A stretch of DNA of 64,000 nt from JBAXXL01 sp038206725 (GTDB lineage: Bacteria; Bacteroidota; Ignavibacteria; Kapaibacteriales; UBA2268), in NCBI GenBank assembly GCA_038206725.1, contig JBBRAO010000009.1, positions 1 to 64,000 of the forward strand. The letters run 5' to 3'. The notes below the pieces were generated by a model. That model made no database searches. It was not told where the DNA came from and worked only from the letters and a program-made list of their open reading frames with translations. The position numbers and the translations under genes were made by a program. Shown here piece by piece: positions 43,436-51,618 of the stretch; the first letter of the stretch is position 1, and every line of letters begins with the position of its first letter.

Positions 43436-43506
43436 CGAAGATGGATTCCCGCGTCCGCGGGAATGACGATTCGGCTTCTTTTGTTTTCTATTCCCCTTAG
43501 TTCCAA
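43436..43506. repeat. Direct repeat left of hicBA (families C and D)
   Basis: The first 47 bases, CGAAGATGGATTCCCGCGTC onward, are identical to 44247-44293. The next 24 (family D, TTCCAA) match 44294-44318 with a few differences. The core is family C with the stem CCCGCGTCCGCGGG. Further repeat debris fills 43506-43570. Confidence 0.9.
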
Positions 43507-43662
43507 GTTGGTTAGGGGGTTTCTCTTCACTTCCCCATCCCCTATTCCCCAAAACCCCAACCCCAAATTGAAGCCAAGGTTTGCGATATCTTATAAAAGT
43601 AAAATTATATTTCTTAATGAACGTTTATAGCTTTAAATTATATAATTAGATTAAAAAACAAA

Positions 43663-43890
43663 ATGAAAAGAACAATCCAATTTCAAATACACAAAGGTGA
43701 AAAATACTACGTAGCCGAATGTATCGATTTACCAATAGTGACTCAGGGTGAAACCTTAGACGCACTTATCGCTAATATTCAAGAAGCGGTAGAACTGCAT
43801 TTGGAAGAAGATGATTTGGAGAATTACTTTATAGTACCAAATCCGACAATAATGGCAAATATGGAAATCGGCGAATATCATTATGCCTAA
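43663..43890 (+). CDS. hicB: HicB-family antitoxin
   Basis: The 75-residue protein has the HicB N-terminal fold: KYYVAECIDLPIVTQGETLDALIANIQEAVELHLEE, a partially degraded RNase-H-like domain that blocks the toxin active site. The DNA-binding C-terminal domain of larger HicB is missing, so autoregulation would need another factor. It comes before hicA, and its stop overlaps the hicA start by 8 bases. Ribosome-binding AAAAACAAA is weak. The pair is flanked by 70-bp direct repeats and lies in the island-like segment. Confidence 0.88.
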   Translation: MKRTIQFQIHKGEKYYVAECIDLPIVTQGETLDALIANIQEAVELHLEEDDLENYFIVPNPTIMANMEIGEYHYA

Positions 43891-44128
43891 ACTAAAAGTT
43901 TTATCGGGTAAAGATATTATCGAAATCTGTTTTAGGTTTGGATTTTGTGTGAGTGCCCAAAAGGGAAGTCATATAAAACTATCAAGAAATAATTTAGGTC
44001 AAAAAGAAACGATGACAATTCCAAATCACAAAGAATTGGAAAAAGGCACAACTAAAGCTATACTTCGTCAATTATCCAACTACGTTAACATTGAATTATT
44101 AGAACAGTATTTCTATACAAAAGATTAA
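43883..44128 (+). CDS. hicA: HicA-family mRNA interferase toxin
   Basis: The 81-residue protein has the double-stranded RNA-binding-like HicA fold: KLKVLSGKDIIEICFRFGF, then QKGSHIKLSRN with the catalytic His at residue 30, and IPNHKELEKGTTKAILRQL near the C-terminus. HicA toxins cleave mRNA and are neutralised by HicB. Gene order antitoxin-then-toxin with overlap is one of two common forms. All expected residues are present, so I think it is active. Confidence 0.9.
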   Translation: MPKLKVLSGKDIIEICFRFGFCVSAQKGSHIKLSRNNLGQKETMTIPNHKELEKGTTKAILRQLSNYVNIELLEQYFYTKD

Positions 44129-44156
44129 AACTTCACCGAAACCCCTGTGCCCTAAT

Positions 44157-44318
44157 TGAAGATGGACTCTTCACTTCGTTCAGAGTGACGCTCGTCTTTT
44201 ATCCGGCGGTATAGCAGATGGTGAAAAAAATGAGGCGCAAAATATACGAAGATGGATTCCCGCGTCCGCGGGAATGACGATTCGGCTTCTTTTCTTTCCT
44301 ATTCCCCCTTGTTCCAAC
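44157..44318. repeat. Repeats right of hicBA, including the second direct repeat
   Basis: 44157-44192 is a family C variant (GAAGATGGACTCTTCACTTC ... GTGACG). 44247-44318 is the right copy of the direct repeat that also lies at 43436-43506. The repeat ends exactly at the stop codon of the transposase remnant. Confidence 0.85.
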
Positions 44319-44740
44319 TAACGATTATACACATCTTTTCTGTTAACCATTTTGTTGTACATGAAGGCATAGTTGGCTAATTTCGTAAGACCAACCCAAA
44401 AAACTTTTACACCGGGATCGTGATCGCATTTCCTGTTTAGATAACCTCCCAGCCCTGATATTGAAGTTATCATTTCATTGAGAGTTGGGGGTTTATCAGG
44501 AAGTGGCTTGTTGGTTGCAACAAAGATAGAATAAATTTCATCCAAACTAAATAATAAATCCGATGGTAAATTTGGACACGCTCTGCCTAACATTAACAAA
44601 TATTGAATTCTCCAACTTACTACCATATAAACAGCTATAGCGTTCATTACTGTTTCTGGTTCTGATAATTGTAATTTTTCAATTTTACAACCACCCTTCA
44701 ATATCCTAAAATACATCTCTATTTGCCAGCGACTGCGTTT
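44318..44740 (-). pseudogene. C-terminal fragment of an IS4/Tn5-type transposase
   Basis: The remaining 140 codons include RWQIEMYFRILKGGCKIEKLQL, the end of the DDE catalytic core with its Glu, then VVSWRIQYLLMLGRACPNLP and LGGYLNRKCDHDPGVKVFWVGL. This is the C-terminal dimerisation part of Tn5-like transposases. The N-terminal two thirds are replaced at about 44740 by the copied tail of the outer-membrane gene. No terminal inverted repeats are seen. It cannot transpose itself. Confidence 0.85.
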
Positions 44741-44878
44741 ACGCTGGGTATCAATTTCCCACTCTGGAATTTAGCCGACTAAAAATTCAATTCTGTTAAT
44801 TACGTAAATAGCCGCCATTTAGACGGCTTGATGGTACCTCATCCGATAATCTGAGCAATTATCGGATGAGTTTTTTTT
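44735..44878 (+). repeat. Direct repeat, right copy (tail of paralogue 2 and terminator)
   Basis: It matches 39797-39940 with four mismatches and no indel, and includes TTTAGCCGACTAA and the terminator stem at 44838-44870 with eight Ts. It lacks any gene body, so it is either a target duplication or the stump of a third paralogue. Confidence 0.92.
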
Positions 44879-45067
44879 AAGAGCAACCATCACTCCCGAC
44901 TCCGATTGGTCATCGAGCGAAGTCGAGATGCAAGGAGACGACGAAGAAGGAGAGAAGAAATCCCCCTATCCCCTTGGAACAATTGGGAAACGAAGAAAAC
45001 CCACCCTACAAAAAAAAAGGTTTATAACCTAAATCATAAACCTTAATAGTAGTAAAATAAATAATCT
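44879..45067. repeat. Families E and D repeats
   Basis: GGTCATCGAGCGAAGTCGAG (about 44909-44928) is family E, also at 23173 and 61496. CCCCCTATCCCCTTGGAACA (about 44963-44982) is family D. AAAGGTTTATAACC / GGTTTATGATTTAGG-like bases at 45017-45045 may form a hairpin after the gene at 45068. Confidence 0.65.
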
Positions 45068-46333
45068 CTAAAATTTTATAATCAAGCTCACAGTAGCACC
45101 GCTCTTTTCGAATGACATAGTCGAAGTATTGTCGCTTCCGAAGTAGTAATCAAATTTGCGATATTCGTATCCGGCTTGAATTCCAAAGCGGGTTAGCGGA
45201 GGATTATACATCAAACCAACAGTTCCACCGTATAGATAATTGAAGTTTGTACCGAATCCAAAGAATGTCTGAACGAAAGGATTAATATTTGCATACTTAA
45301 GGAATTCAGCGTCGTATCTCAATATTCCCGATAGCGATAAAGCTTGTGAATTTGACAACGATTTTGAACCGTTTTGCGCATCGTAACTCCAGCGGTTTAT
45401 ATTTTCAATTCCACCTTCTACGCCGATTTTAAATCCGTCTTTCCATTTTCTGTAATACGTCAGTGCAAAGCCGCCGTTAGTCATAAAATCGTTTGATTGT
45501 TGCGGATTCATTACTTTAACCGAAATCTCGTTGTCGCGGTTGATTTGGTCCATTAAACGGCTATTGTATTTGAAAGGGTCCAACTGGAATACAAACGCGC
45601 CACCTTGTTTATCGAACAGATTGCCGAAGGACGATGTGTTACGGTATAAAGCCGAAGCCGAAATCTCTTCTAATGAAGGTGCGGATTGTATGCTAACTTC
45701 GGATTCCGATTTTGCAATCAGACTGTTATCGTCGTTTTGAACTTCTTTCCTTTCGGCAGAATCATTAACCGTTGTCTCCGAGGTGCTTACAGCAGTTTTT
45801 GAGGTTTTATTCGCGCTTTTTTCAGTTTTATTAACTTTGCTGTTGTTGCTTGGTTTATTTCCGGCTATGCTCTTAGTGTCGGAATTTTCATCAGCAACAG
45901 TTTTGGCTGTTGTAACAATACTCGTCGATGATACAAATGGGATCTTCTTTTCAGTTAGTGTGTGTATTTTAGGTTTTTCGGTTGATACCTTGGAGGTAAA
46001 TGCATAATAACCGATTAGTGTAAGGGCTAAACCGGCGGCTAAGAATACACTTGCTTTCTTGAGGGTTGAAATCCAAGGGATAAGAGGTTTTTCGGTATTT
46101 CCGTTAGAAAATCCCAATTTATCAAATAAATCGTTGGTTAACTTTTCAGATGGTTCAACTTTAGGCTTTGCTTGAGTGGCTTTGTGTATAGCGTTTTCCA
46201 ATTTGAATTGTTGATTCAAACTGCCATCGCTGTTCAGCTTATCAAGAATATAGCCCTTCTGCACGCCGTGGAGTTCACCGTCGATTAGTAGTGTTATCAT
46301 TTCTGAATCAGTATATTTATAAGGTTTTACCAT
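45068..46333 (-). CDS. Anti-sigma-like protein fused to a beta-barrel domain
   Basis: The 421-residue protein overlaps the upstream sigma-factor gene by 7 bases, so it is its probable regulator. The N-terminal 80 residues are cytoplasmic-like (YKYTDSEMITLLIDGELHGVQKGYILDKL). A single membrane helix follows (ASVFLAAGLALTLIGYYAF, about 90-110), a long Ser/Thr/Lys linker, and from about 255 a strand-rich domain (GGFALTYYRKWKDGFKIGVEGGIENI ... GIQAGYEYRKFDYYFG) ending VSLIIKF, like an outer-membrane barrel. No classic zinc-binding HxxxCxxC is seen. Its role as anti-sigma is inferred from the context. Confidence 0.65.
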   Translation of the reverse strand: MVKPYKYTDSEMITLLIDGELHGVQKGYILDKLNSDGSLNQQFKLENAIHKATQAKPKVEPSEKLTNDLFDKLGFSNGNTEKPLIPWISTLKKASVFLAAGLALTLIGYYAFTSKVSTEKPKIHTLTEKKIPFVSSTSIVTTAKTVADENSDTKSIAGNKPSNNSKVNKTEKSANKTSKTAVSTSETTVNDSAERKEVQNDDNSLIAKSESEVSIQSAPSLEEISASALYRNTSSFGNLFDKQGGAFVFQLDPFKYNSRLMDQINRDNEISVKVMNPQQSNDFMTNGGFALTYYRKWKDGFKIGVEGGIENINRWSYDAQNGSKSLSNSQALSLSGILRYDAEFLKYANINPFVQTFFGFGTNFNYLYGGTVGLMYNPPLTRFGIQAGYEYRKFDYYFGSDNTSTMSFEKSGATVSLIIKF

Positions 46334-46935
46334 TTTACTTTCTGTGCCTGTTCCGGCACTAATTCTCTTAATTTAACTTCTAAAAAATCTCTTACTTGTT
46401 TTTTTGCTCTGTGTAATCTTGTTCTCACAAGATCCAAAGAATCATTTGTAATATCTACGATATCGTTGTAACTAAATCCTTCGTATTCTCTTAGTACAAA
46501 AACTTCTCTTAATGGGTCTGCTAATTGGTTCAATGCTTCGTCAACATAATTTCTGATCAATTGTTCGTCAAAACCGGATTCCAAATTATCTACTTTAAAT
46601 TCGCTTTTTTCGTCCAAGTACTCTTCGTATTCCATAAATATAATATTATTGTCTCTTATGTGATTATAACATATATTCCGTGCAATTATTATCAAATACC
46701 CCGGGAGATTTTTCATTTCCCGGTCGGCGGTTTTTGATGAATAGAATTTTACGAAAGCTTCTTGAAAGGCATCTTCGGCATCTTCCGCTGTTCTTAAAAA
46801 GTATTTGCAATATGAAAGAACTTTTTTTGAATAGCGTGCATAGATTTCTTTAAAAGCCCTCTCTGAGGTACTTTTGTCTTCAAATAACATCTTGTATAAT
46901 TCGGCATCGCTATATTCAACAATATTTTTAGTCAT
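46327..46935 (-). CDS. ECF-type RNA polymerase sigma factor
   Basis: The 202-residue protein has region 2 (YARYSKKVLSYCKYFLRTAEDAEDAFQEAFVKFY, residues 28-62) and region 4 (LREVFVLREYEGFSYNDIVDITNDSLDLVRTRLHRAKKQVRDFL, 142-190) without regions 1 or 3. This is the extracytoplasmic-function type. It directs transcription of envelope-related genes when released from its anti-sigma factor. It is translated together with the anti-sigma-like gene through a 7-base overlap. Confidence 0.94.
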   Translation of the reverse strand: MTKNIVEYSDAELYKMLFEDKSTSERAFKEIYARYSKKVLSYCKYFLRTAEDAEDAFQEAFVKFYSSKTADREMKNLPGYLIIIARNICYNHIRDNNIIFMEYEEYLDEKSEFKVDNLESGFDEQLIRNYVDEALNQLADPLREVFVLREYEGFSYNDIVDITNDSLDLVRTRLHRAKKQVRDFLEVKLRELVPEQAQKVKW

Positions 46936-47100
46936 TCAATTATAATAACACGAAATGTGGAAAAATGTTACATTTTTTGTAAAAAAAAGTTTTTTTATTT
47001 GATAATAATTTAGTATTTGTATAGTAAAAACGTGCTTTACTTGTGAATATTATAGATTTTTCCGAATTTTGACATCTTTTCTAACATTAAAGCAAAATAA

Positions 47101-47439
47101 ATGGATACACAAATAAACGAAAACAAAAGCCCTTTTAAAAAAGCGGCTGAAAAATTGGTCAGCTCGGTAATTGAAAAAACCGAAAACACTAACTTCCAAA
47201 ACACCGAATTAGAAAACCTATTAAAAATCGCAACAGCTGTTGCTAAAACCATTCCTGATTTACTAAACTTAGCCGGAGGAGAGAACAGCGCTCTCACTGA
47301 AAGCAAAAACCTTTTTATGGCTAACTTGCGGCAAAGTATAATGAACGATAAACGCGCTAAGAAATCAGCAACAAGTCTGCTAAGACACTGTGCGGAAAAA
47401 GGAAAAATAAATTCACAAGTCTTAGAGCGAGATAGTTAA
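47101..47439 (+). CDS. Small conserved-looking protein of unknown function
   Basis: The 112-residue frame encodes a helical, charged protein with no signal peptide: SPFKKAAEKLVSSVIEKTENTNF, then LENLLKIATAVAKTIPDLLNLAGGENSALTESKNLF and a basic end. Hydrophobic residues recur at helical spacing, and codon use looks like that of its neighbours. The opposite strand also has a long frame, but it lacks such regularity. No known family is recognised. It is convergent with mntP and leaves only 22 bases between the stops. Confidence 0.55.
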   Translation: MDTQINENKSPFKKAAEKLVSSVIEKTENTNFQNTELENLLKIATAVAKTIPDLLNLAGGENSALTESKNLFMANLRQSIMNDKRAKKSATSLLRHCAEKGKINSQVLERDS

Positions 47440-47461
47440 TCTTTGTTTGTTACAAAAATAA

Positions 47462-48031
47462 CTAAATATGTCTAATAAAATGCTCTAATAATATTTTTAT
47501 ACCGATTGCTATTAGAATAGCACCACCAACAAAATCCATTCCTTTGCCGAAGCGATTACCCAATTTGTTACCGGATAGTAGGAAAATATAGCTTAAAACA
47601 AATGTAATAGTTCCGATAATCGTTATTGGAAACCATATATCCATTTTCAAAACTGAAAAGCTTATTCCGGCGGCTAAAGCATCAATCGAAGTTGCAAATG
47701 ACATCAACAAGAGTTTTTTTGGGTTCAGGCAGTTTTTCTTCGTGAAATCCGGTTCATCCTTTTGAAATGCTTCCATTATCATATGCGTGCCAATCACAAA
47801 CAAAAGCCCGAAGGCGATCCAATGGTCAAAATCTTCGATAAAAGTTCTGAATGACAGTCCTAACGCCCAACCTATGAGCGGCATACCTGCTTGGAAAAGA
47901 CCGAATGACAGGGCAATTTTAATCGCGTCTTTTTGCTTTATGTTTTTAATAGATATACCATTGGCAATGGATACCGCTGAAGCGTCCATTGCCAATCCGA
48001 TTGCAACACCTGTGATTTCTATAAATGTCAT
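47462..48031 (-). CDS. mntP: Putative manganese efflux pump MntP
   Basis: The protein of 189 residues has six hydrophobic segments and the family's paired motifs GLAMDASAVSIANG (helix 1) and ATSIDALAAGISF (helix 4), each with the Asp thought to bind the ion. It exports Mn2+ across the inner membrane. I prefer ATG 48031 to a TTG at 48064 inside the preceding gene. It is the last gene of a five-gene operon from 52866. No yybP-type manganese riboswitch precedes it. Confidence 0.92.
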   Translation of the reverse strand: MTFIEITGVAIGLAMDASAVSIANGISIKNIKQKDAIKIALSFGLFQAGMPLIGWALGLSFRTFIEDFDHWIAFGLLFVIGTHMIMEAFQKDEPDFTKKNCLNPKKLLLMSFATSIDALAAGISFSVLKMDIWFPITIIGTITFVLSYIFLLSGNKLGNRFGKGMDFVGGAILIAIGIKILLEHFIRHI

Positions 48032-48041
48032 TGTCAGGGTT

Positions 48042-48653
48042 CTATTTGCCTTTCGTTGTTCCAAATACCGTGAATGGCATATCCGGTCTTACGAAATAAT
48101 CATTTTTGAATTGGATTGTATTATCAATTTGCGTTACTTCGATAGTACCAATTTTACCAGACTCTTTCAGTTCAATCTTGTAATTTATACCATTACCGAG
48201 CCATATTTTTTTCGTGCCGGCGGACATTTCCCATATTTCACATTCAACGTTCTTTATTTTTTCTTTGCCTATAACTTTTCCGCCGAATGATTTGTAAAGT
48301 TCTTGGTATGCCGTATTTGGGTCTTTTGCTTTTGTGTATGCTACGATATAGGCTGTTTTCTCGGGATCCTGAAATTTGTAGCCGTTGTTCTTTATCACAT
48401 CAATGGAATAAGCACTATCGCGAACAATATAAGTTATCGAGTTATTGGGTGCGTCAAAGTAAAGCATCTCTTGCTCGATCATATATTTTTTATATCCATA
48501 GTCGTCAAAATACACCGTTTGTTTACCATTCATAAAACCCGTCATCTTATACTGTATAATCCCGCTTTTTTCAGGGAAAAATTTCAAATCCTCCGAACGA
48601 GCGAAGGATATCGCAAGCATCAATGCAATTGTCGTAATTACTATATTTTTCAT
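48042..48653 (-). CDS. Exported protein of unknown function
   Basis: The 203-residue protein has a signal peptide (KNIVITTIALMLAISFARS) and a beta-rich body (IIQYKMTGFMNGKQTVYFDDYGYKKYMIEQE ... GGKVIGKEKIKNVECEIWEMSAGTKKIWLGNGI) that resembles a LolA-like or DUF4412-type lipid-binding sheet. A clear AAGGTGG ribosome-binding site precedes the ATG. It ends 11 bases before mntP and begins 22 bases after the VWA protein. A periplasmic lipoprotein-handling role would be only a guess. Confidence 0.65.
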   Translation of the reverse strand: MKNIVITTIALMLAISFARSEDLKFFPEKSGIIQYKMTGFMNGKQTVYFDDYGYKKYMIEQEMLYFDAPNNSITYIVRDSAYSIDVIKNNGYKFQDPEKTAYIVAYTKAKDPNTAYQELYKSFGGKVIGKEKIKNVECEIWEMSAGTKKIWLGNGINYKIELKESGKIGTIEVTQIDNTIQFKNDYFVRPDMPFTVFGTTKGK

Positions 48654-48674
48654 AAGCCACCTTTAATTATATAT

Positions 48675-50843
48675 TTATAATAATCCATATCGTTTTCTTA
48701 AAAACCATTCTGTTGTAAAAAATATAATTGCCAAAACAAGGAAATACCATTTTTCCCAAATGTGCATTTCCTCGCGCAATGTTATACCGTAAGGGACGAA
48801 ATTCTTGTTTTCTATTATATCAGTGATTGCTTTTTCTGCCGATGAAGCATCATAGTACTTTCCACCGGAGCGTTTAGCAATCTCTTTCAGCAAACTTTTG
48901 TTCATTTGCAAATCGTCGTACTCGGGTGATACGTCGCCAACACTGAAAATTCCGTTATCTTTGGCGATCAATAATCTTTCGTTTTTCGCTATTGCCGAGA
49001 ATTTATAATCCCCTCGCTTCAAGCCTTCAATTTGCCCGGAATAACGTCCGTTACCCAGGGCATCGAAATTCAAATTCTGTTCATAGTCATCATTATAGAT
49101 ACGAACAAAGACTTCACCCTTATCAATCGGAGTGAATGCCGCGTCGTATAGTTGAGCATTGAAAACAATCGGTTCGTTTAAGGAATACTGTTGTTTCGTT
49201 GTTTTGCAAACAAAAGTCTTTGTACGGTTATCTGTTGAAAGCCATTTCATAGAGTTCGAAACAAATATCGAAAATATATCAGGACTGTCTTTAATACCTT
49301 TAGCTTCTTGCGTCCCTTGTCCCATTAATTTCCATCTGAATAGCCCATAAGCCAGAACAGCAACCGATTTACGTCCTTCGAAATTGCGTGTAACAATTAA
49401 TGGTTCACTGATGCTGATTTTATTCACTTTAACGCCTAACACAAAATCGCTCTCCGGTTTCAGTTTGACAAATGTTTCAGTTTTATAAACCGGTGGTAGT
49501 GAGTTCCAAAGCTCAATATCTCCTTCGGTGTCGTTAATACGCATTATAGGCGAGTTCAAGGAATATGAATTGGCGTCGGGACTTGCGAGATATTCTTTAC
49601 GAGTTGTGCGTAGAGTGTTGAACGGTAGATAATCTATCAATAACTGCAATTTTTGATAATCCGTATTATAACCGGCAAAAAACAGAACCGGAACACCTTT
49701 GTCCAAAAGCGCCGCAATGTTTTTCAGTACAGCGTCGGGGGTATATTTATTTGGAAAATCAATCATTACTATTATTTCGGCAGTTGAAATGCTTTCTTTT
49801 GTGGGGATAGTATAAAACTGATCTGCTGATTTCTGTATATATTCTTTCAATTCAATCCCTTTATCGCGTCGAATAACGGAATTGATAAACGAAATATCGG
49901 GAGTTGGCGCACCTGCGAAAAGTGCTATTTTCTGCTTATCTTCCAATACTTTGACAAATACACTTTTGGAATTGTTCTTGTCTGTAACTTCGCCTTTCAA
50001 GGTCGGAATTTTGACAGTCAGCTTTTTATTGCCCGAAGTCTTTGGTGTGTATTCGAATACTAAAGAATAATTATTGTTATCGGGTATAAACGAGATTTTT
50101 TGCTTTGCAATTTGCTTACCGTCTTCGTACAAAAACGCGCTTATGCTGTCGGCAGGGAAACCCGAAATACTGATATTCGCATTCACAGGAATAGGAGATT
50201 CTTTATAAACTACGTCATTCGTCAAAATTCCCTTAACCGAGGCGTCTTTTGGGGCGGTAGTGTCGCCTATCCCGATAATATATATCGGTCTATTGAATTT
50301 CATAGCTTCGTAAATAGGGTTTTCACCTGTATTAAAGCATCCGTCGGTTATGAATAACGATGCGCATACGTTGTCTTCGTAAAGGTTTCTGCGCATTTTT
50401 CTCATTGGTTCCGATAAATTCGTCGCGGCTTCCTTCAAACTTAGCTTCGTGTCCAAATTATGCTCTGTTACGCTTTCCCCGAATTTATAAAAAACGAAAT
50501 TCTTTTTTAATTTTCGTGTATTAATTTTGGTCAATACATCGTTATAAATCGTTTTTCTACTACCCGCGGCATCTGTTAAGGACATAGAAATGGAATTGTC
50601 CAAATACGTGCGGCACGATGGGTGGATGTTTTTTCCGCTTATCATAGTCCATATAGGTTCAAAAAGAAAAAACACTATCATTATCAAAGCGGCAGACCTA
50701 AGAATCACCAAGCCTGTTTTTTGGCCGAATGAAATTTCCGGAACAACGCGGCGGTATATAATTACCGTACCAATAAAGAGCAAGATGCAAATAAAAGCAA
50801 GTAGCGTAGTAGAACCGTCAATATTTAATGTGTATGAATTCAT
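48675..50843 (-). CDS. Membrane protein with VWA domain (BatA/aerotolerance-like layout)
   Basis: The protein of 722 residues has two N-terminal membrane helices (STTLLAFICILLFIGTVIIY; LVILRSAALIMIVFFLF), then a soluble VWA-like domain with the MIDAS-like YLDNSISMSL and LFITDGCFNTG, Ig-like modules, a region that resembles a class-I glutamine-amidotransferase-like fold (PNKYTPDAVLKNIAALLDKGVPVLFFAGYN), and a C-terminal membrane helix (WYFLVLAIIFFTTEWFLRKRYG). This is the layout of large VWA proteins of FCB bacteria. I use ATG 50843 over a TTG at 50855. Confidence 0.72.
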   Translation of the reverse strand: MNSYTLNIDGSTTLLAFICILLFIGTVIIYRRVVPEISFGQKTGLVILRSAALIMIVFFLFEPIWTMISGKNIHPSCRTYLDNSISMSLTDAAGSRKTIYNDVLTKINTRKLKKNFVFYKFGESVTEHNLDTKLSLKEAATNLSEPMRKMRRNLYEDNVCASLFITDGCFNTGENPIYEAMKFNRPIYIIGIGDTTAPKDASVKGILTNDVVYKESPIPVNANISISGFPADSISAFLYEDGKQIAKQKISFIPDNNNYSLVFEYTPKTSGNKKLTVKIPTLKGEVTDKNNSKSVFVKVLEDKQKIALFAGAPTPDISFINSVIRRDKGIELKEYIQKSADQFYTIPTKESISTAEIIVMIDFPNKYTPDAVLKNIAALLDKGVPVLFFAGYNTDYQKLQLLIDYLPFNTLRTTRKEYLASPDANSYSLNSPIMRINDTEGDIELWNSLPPVYKTETFVKLKPESDFVLGVKVNKISISEPLIVTRNFEGRKSVAVLAYGLFRWKLMGQGTQEAKGIKDSPDIFSIFVSNSMKWLSTDNRTKTFVCKTTKQQYSLNEPIVFNAQLYDAAFTPIDKGEVFVRIYNDDYEQNLNFDALGNGRYSGQIEGLKRGDYKFSAIAKNERLLIAKDNGIFSVGDVSPEYDDLQMNKSLLKEIAKRSGGKYYDASSAEKAITDIIENKNFVPYGITLREEMHIWEKWYFLVLAIIFFTTEWFLRKRYGLL

Positions 50844-50885
50844 ATTAATGTACAATTATAAAAAAACAAATTTAACTAACAATTT

Positions 50886-51617
50886 TCAATTTCTGACAAT
50901 TGTTTTGATGCTTTTGAAAAAGATGACTATCGCTGACAAAATTATTAGTACTGCCCAAAACCAATGCGGCAAAAACAAATTATCGGCAATCACTTGTGTA
51001 TCGGAGCGTTGCGGGTTTCCCGAAAGAACCGCTGTATTCGTAAACAGGTAATCAATACTCAACAGCATACTGACTAAGCACTGCAATCCTATTAGTTGTA
51101 AGTACCCGGTCAAAATGTTGACATTTTTAGATCGGGCTATATAAAATGTGATGACTGCGATTAGCAAAACAATGGCATAAGTTATACTGATGATTGGACG
51201 CACCCAAAGAACTAACGAAATAATCATCACAACAGCGAATATCCGTAAAAAAATCTTACTTGATTTGGCTGATTTTGAACATCGTATAGCAGATGCACCG
51301 ATTATTGCCGGACCCATCGGACCAGCCGCCGCTATAAGCGCGGCTCCCAAATTGCCTAAATAAAGGGTACTGTAAGTAAAATACGCCGCACCACTGCCAT
51401 TCGGTAAAAGCTCTAATTTTATAAACCGCGCACCCATAATCATCGAAGTCAATCCGTGAGATAATTCGTGTACCCACGTTCCAATAATCACGAAAGGATA
51501 CAAAAAGTAGGTTCCATACGGAATAAACCATACAACAACAGTAAGTAGTGATAGTATTATCAATATTATACGGGGCGCATTGGTTTTGCGCTTTGGTTTA
51601 AATCGGAACTCATCCAT
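50886..51617 (-). CDS. M50B-like membrane zinc metalloprotease homologue
   Basis: The 243-residue protein has five or six membrane helices and the motif TWVHELSHGLTSMIMGA (about residue 45). This gives HExxH inside a membrane segment and matches the peptidase_M50B group. A LLPNGSGAAYFTY stretch follows, as in that group. Such proteins resemble site-2 proteases, but many have unproven activity. It overlaps nothing; one base separates it from the upstream propeller gene, so they are translationally linked. Substrate unknown. Confidence 0.78.
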   Translation of the reverse strand: MDEFRFKPKRKTNAPRIILIILSLLTVVVWFIPYGTYFLYPFVIIGTWVHELSHGLTSMIMGARFIKLELLPNGSGAAYFTYSTLYLGNLGAALIAAAGPMGPAIIGASAIRCSKSAKSSKIFLRIFAVVMIISLVLWVRPIISITYAIVLLIAVITFYIARSKNVNILTGYLQLIGLQCLVSMLLSIDYLFTNTAVLSGNPQRSDTQVIADNLFLPHWFWAVLIILSAIVIFFKSIKTIVRN

Positions 51618-51618
51618 A

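Noticed and set aside
44318..44740. Intact insertion sequence
   Set aside because: Only the C-terminal third of the transposase remains and no terminal inverted repeats are visible.
47037..47306. 89-residue minus-strand ORF
   Set aside because: It overlaps the more protein-like plus-strand frame at 47101 and lacks regular composition and a ribosome-binding site.
48287..48680. Two overlapping plus-strand ORFs opposite an exported protein gene
   Set aside because: The minus-strand gene has a signal peptide and a good ribosome-binding site. These frames are Cys/Phe-rich shadows.
50590..51051. 153-residue plus-strand ORF
   Set aside because: It spans the 3' end of the M50B gene and the 5' end of the VWA gene on the opposite strand, and has no coherent protein pattern.
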